A DNA stretch of 5,773 bases from an uncultured Prevotellaceae bacterium (GTDB lineage: Bacteria; Bacteroidota; Bacteroidia; Bacteroidales; Bacteroidaceae): positions 1-5,773 of the forward strand of contig CAMJLI010000135.1 of NCBI GenBank assembly GCA_946406585.1. Direction: 5' to 3'. Shown in pieces: positions 5,720 through 5,773 of this stretch. Both the position numbers and the translations under genes were made by a program. Numbering within the stretch: position 1 is the first letter of the stretch; each line of letters starts with the position of its first letter. The notes under the pieces are model-generated. The model searched no databases and was not told the DNA's origin. It saw nothing but the letters and a program-made list of their open reading frames with translations.

Positions 5720-5773
5720 TTATTTCGAGTTTTGCTTATAGTATTTGATCAGCTTGGGAACAACCTCTTCAAC
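5720..5773 (-). CDS. etfA: Electron transfer flavoprotein alpha subunit (extreme C-terminus, truncated by window edge)
   Basis: Seventeen codons before a TAA at 5722-5720 read VEEVVPKLIKYYKQNSK. This resembles the end of EtfA proteins, where the FAD-binding domain closes with a helix of the form (D/E)xxxVVPxLIxxLK. EtfA with EtfB forms the heterodimeric FAD carrier that takes electrons from acyl-CoA dehydrogenases, and the gene immediately downstream in the same orientation, past the small ORF, encodes such a dehydrogenase. The identification rests on this short tail plus context; it would be wrong if the upstream gene encodes some other protein with a similar terminal helix. The rest of the gene, and probably etfB, lies beyond base 5773. 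Confidence 0.72.
   Translation of the reverse strand, partial: VEEVVPKLIKYYKQNSK

Overview
The window looks like ordinary chromosomal core sequence from an anaerobic member of the Bacteroidales, most likely Prevotella or a close relative. The evidence is the promoters, which carry the Bacteroidetes -7 box TAnnTTTG (often TAAyTTTGCA) rather than sigma70 boxes; starts without Shine-Dalgarno sequences in AT-rich leaders; and MiaA, lipid kinase and acyl-CoA dehydrogenase sequences that resemble Bacteroidales families. The genus assignment is inference from recognition by eye, without a database search.

Layout: (1) 1-275, minus strand: N-terminal two thirds of the mechanosensitive channel MscL, running off the left edge. 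(2) 276-608: a divergent intergenic region with two back-to-back -7 boxes, one for mscL and one for gap. (3) 609-1676, plus: glyceraldehyde-3-phosphate dehydrogenase, closed by a strong intrinsic terminator at 1702-1733. (4) 1823-3708, plus: a two-gene operon, a Bacteroidetes-type miaA (tRNA A37 prenylation) and a diacylglycerol-kinase-family lipid kinase 17 nt downstream; its promoter overlaps the gap terminator. (5) 3709-3830: a short convergent intergenic region with two stem-loops. (6) 3831-5773, minus: the end of an electron-transfer-flavoprotein operon, with the C-terminus of EtfA, an unannotated 57-residue membrane protein that starts directly on the etfA stop, and a large acyl-CoA dehydrogenase.

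The genes form three functional blocks: osmotic protection and glycolysis divergently transcribed from one region, tRNA modification plus lipid phosphorylation, and flavin-based acyl-CoA oxidation delivering electrons to ETF. I see no mobile element, CRISPR array, tRNA or rRNA, and no wholly new multi-gene system. The items most worth following up are the small membrane protein embedded in the etf-acyl-CoA dehydrogenase operon, the altered nucleotide-binding motifs in the lipid kinase, the unusual (Clostridia-like) GAPDH with an internal insertion, and two compact promoter arrangements.
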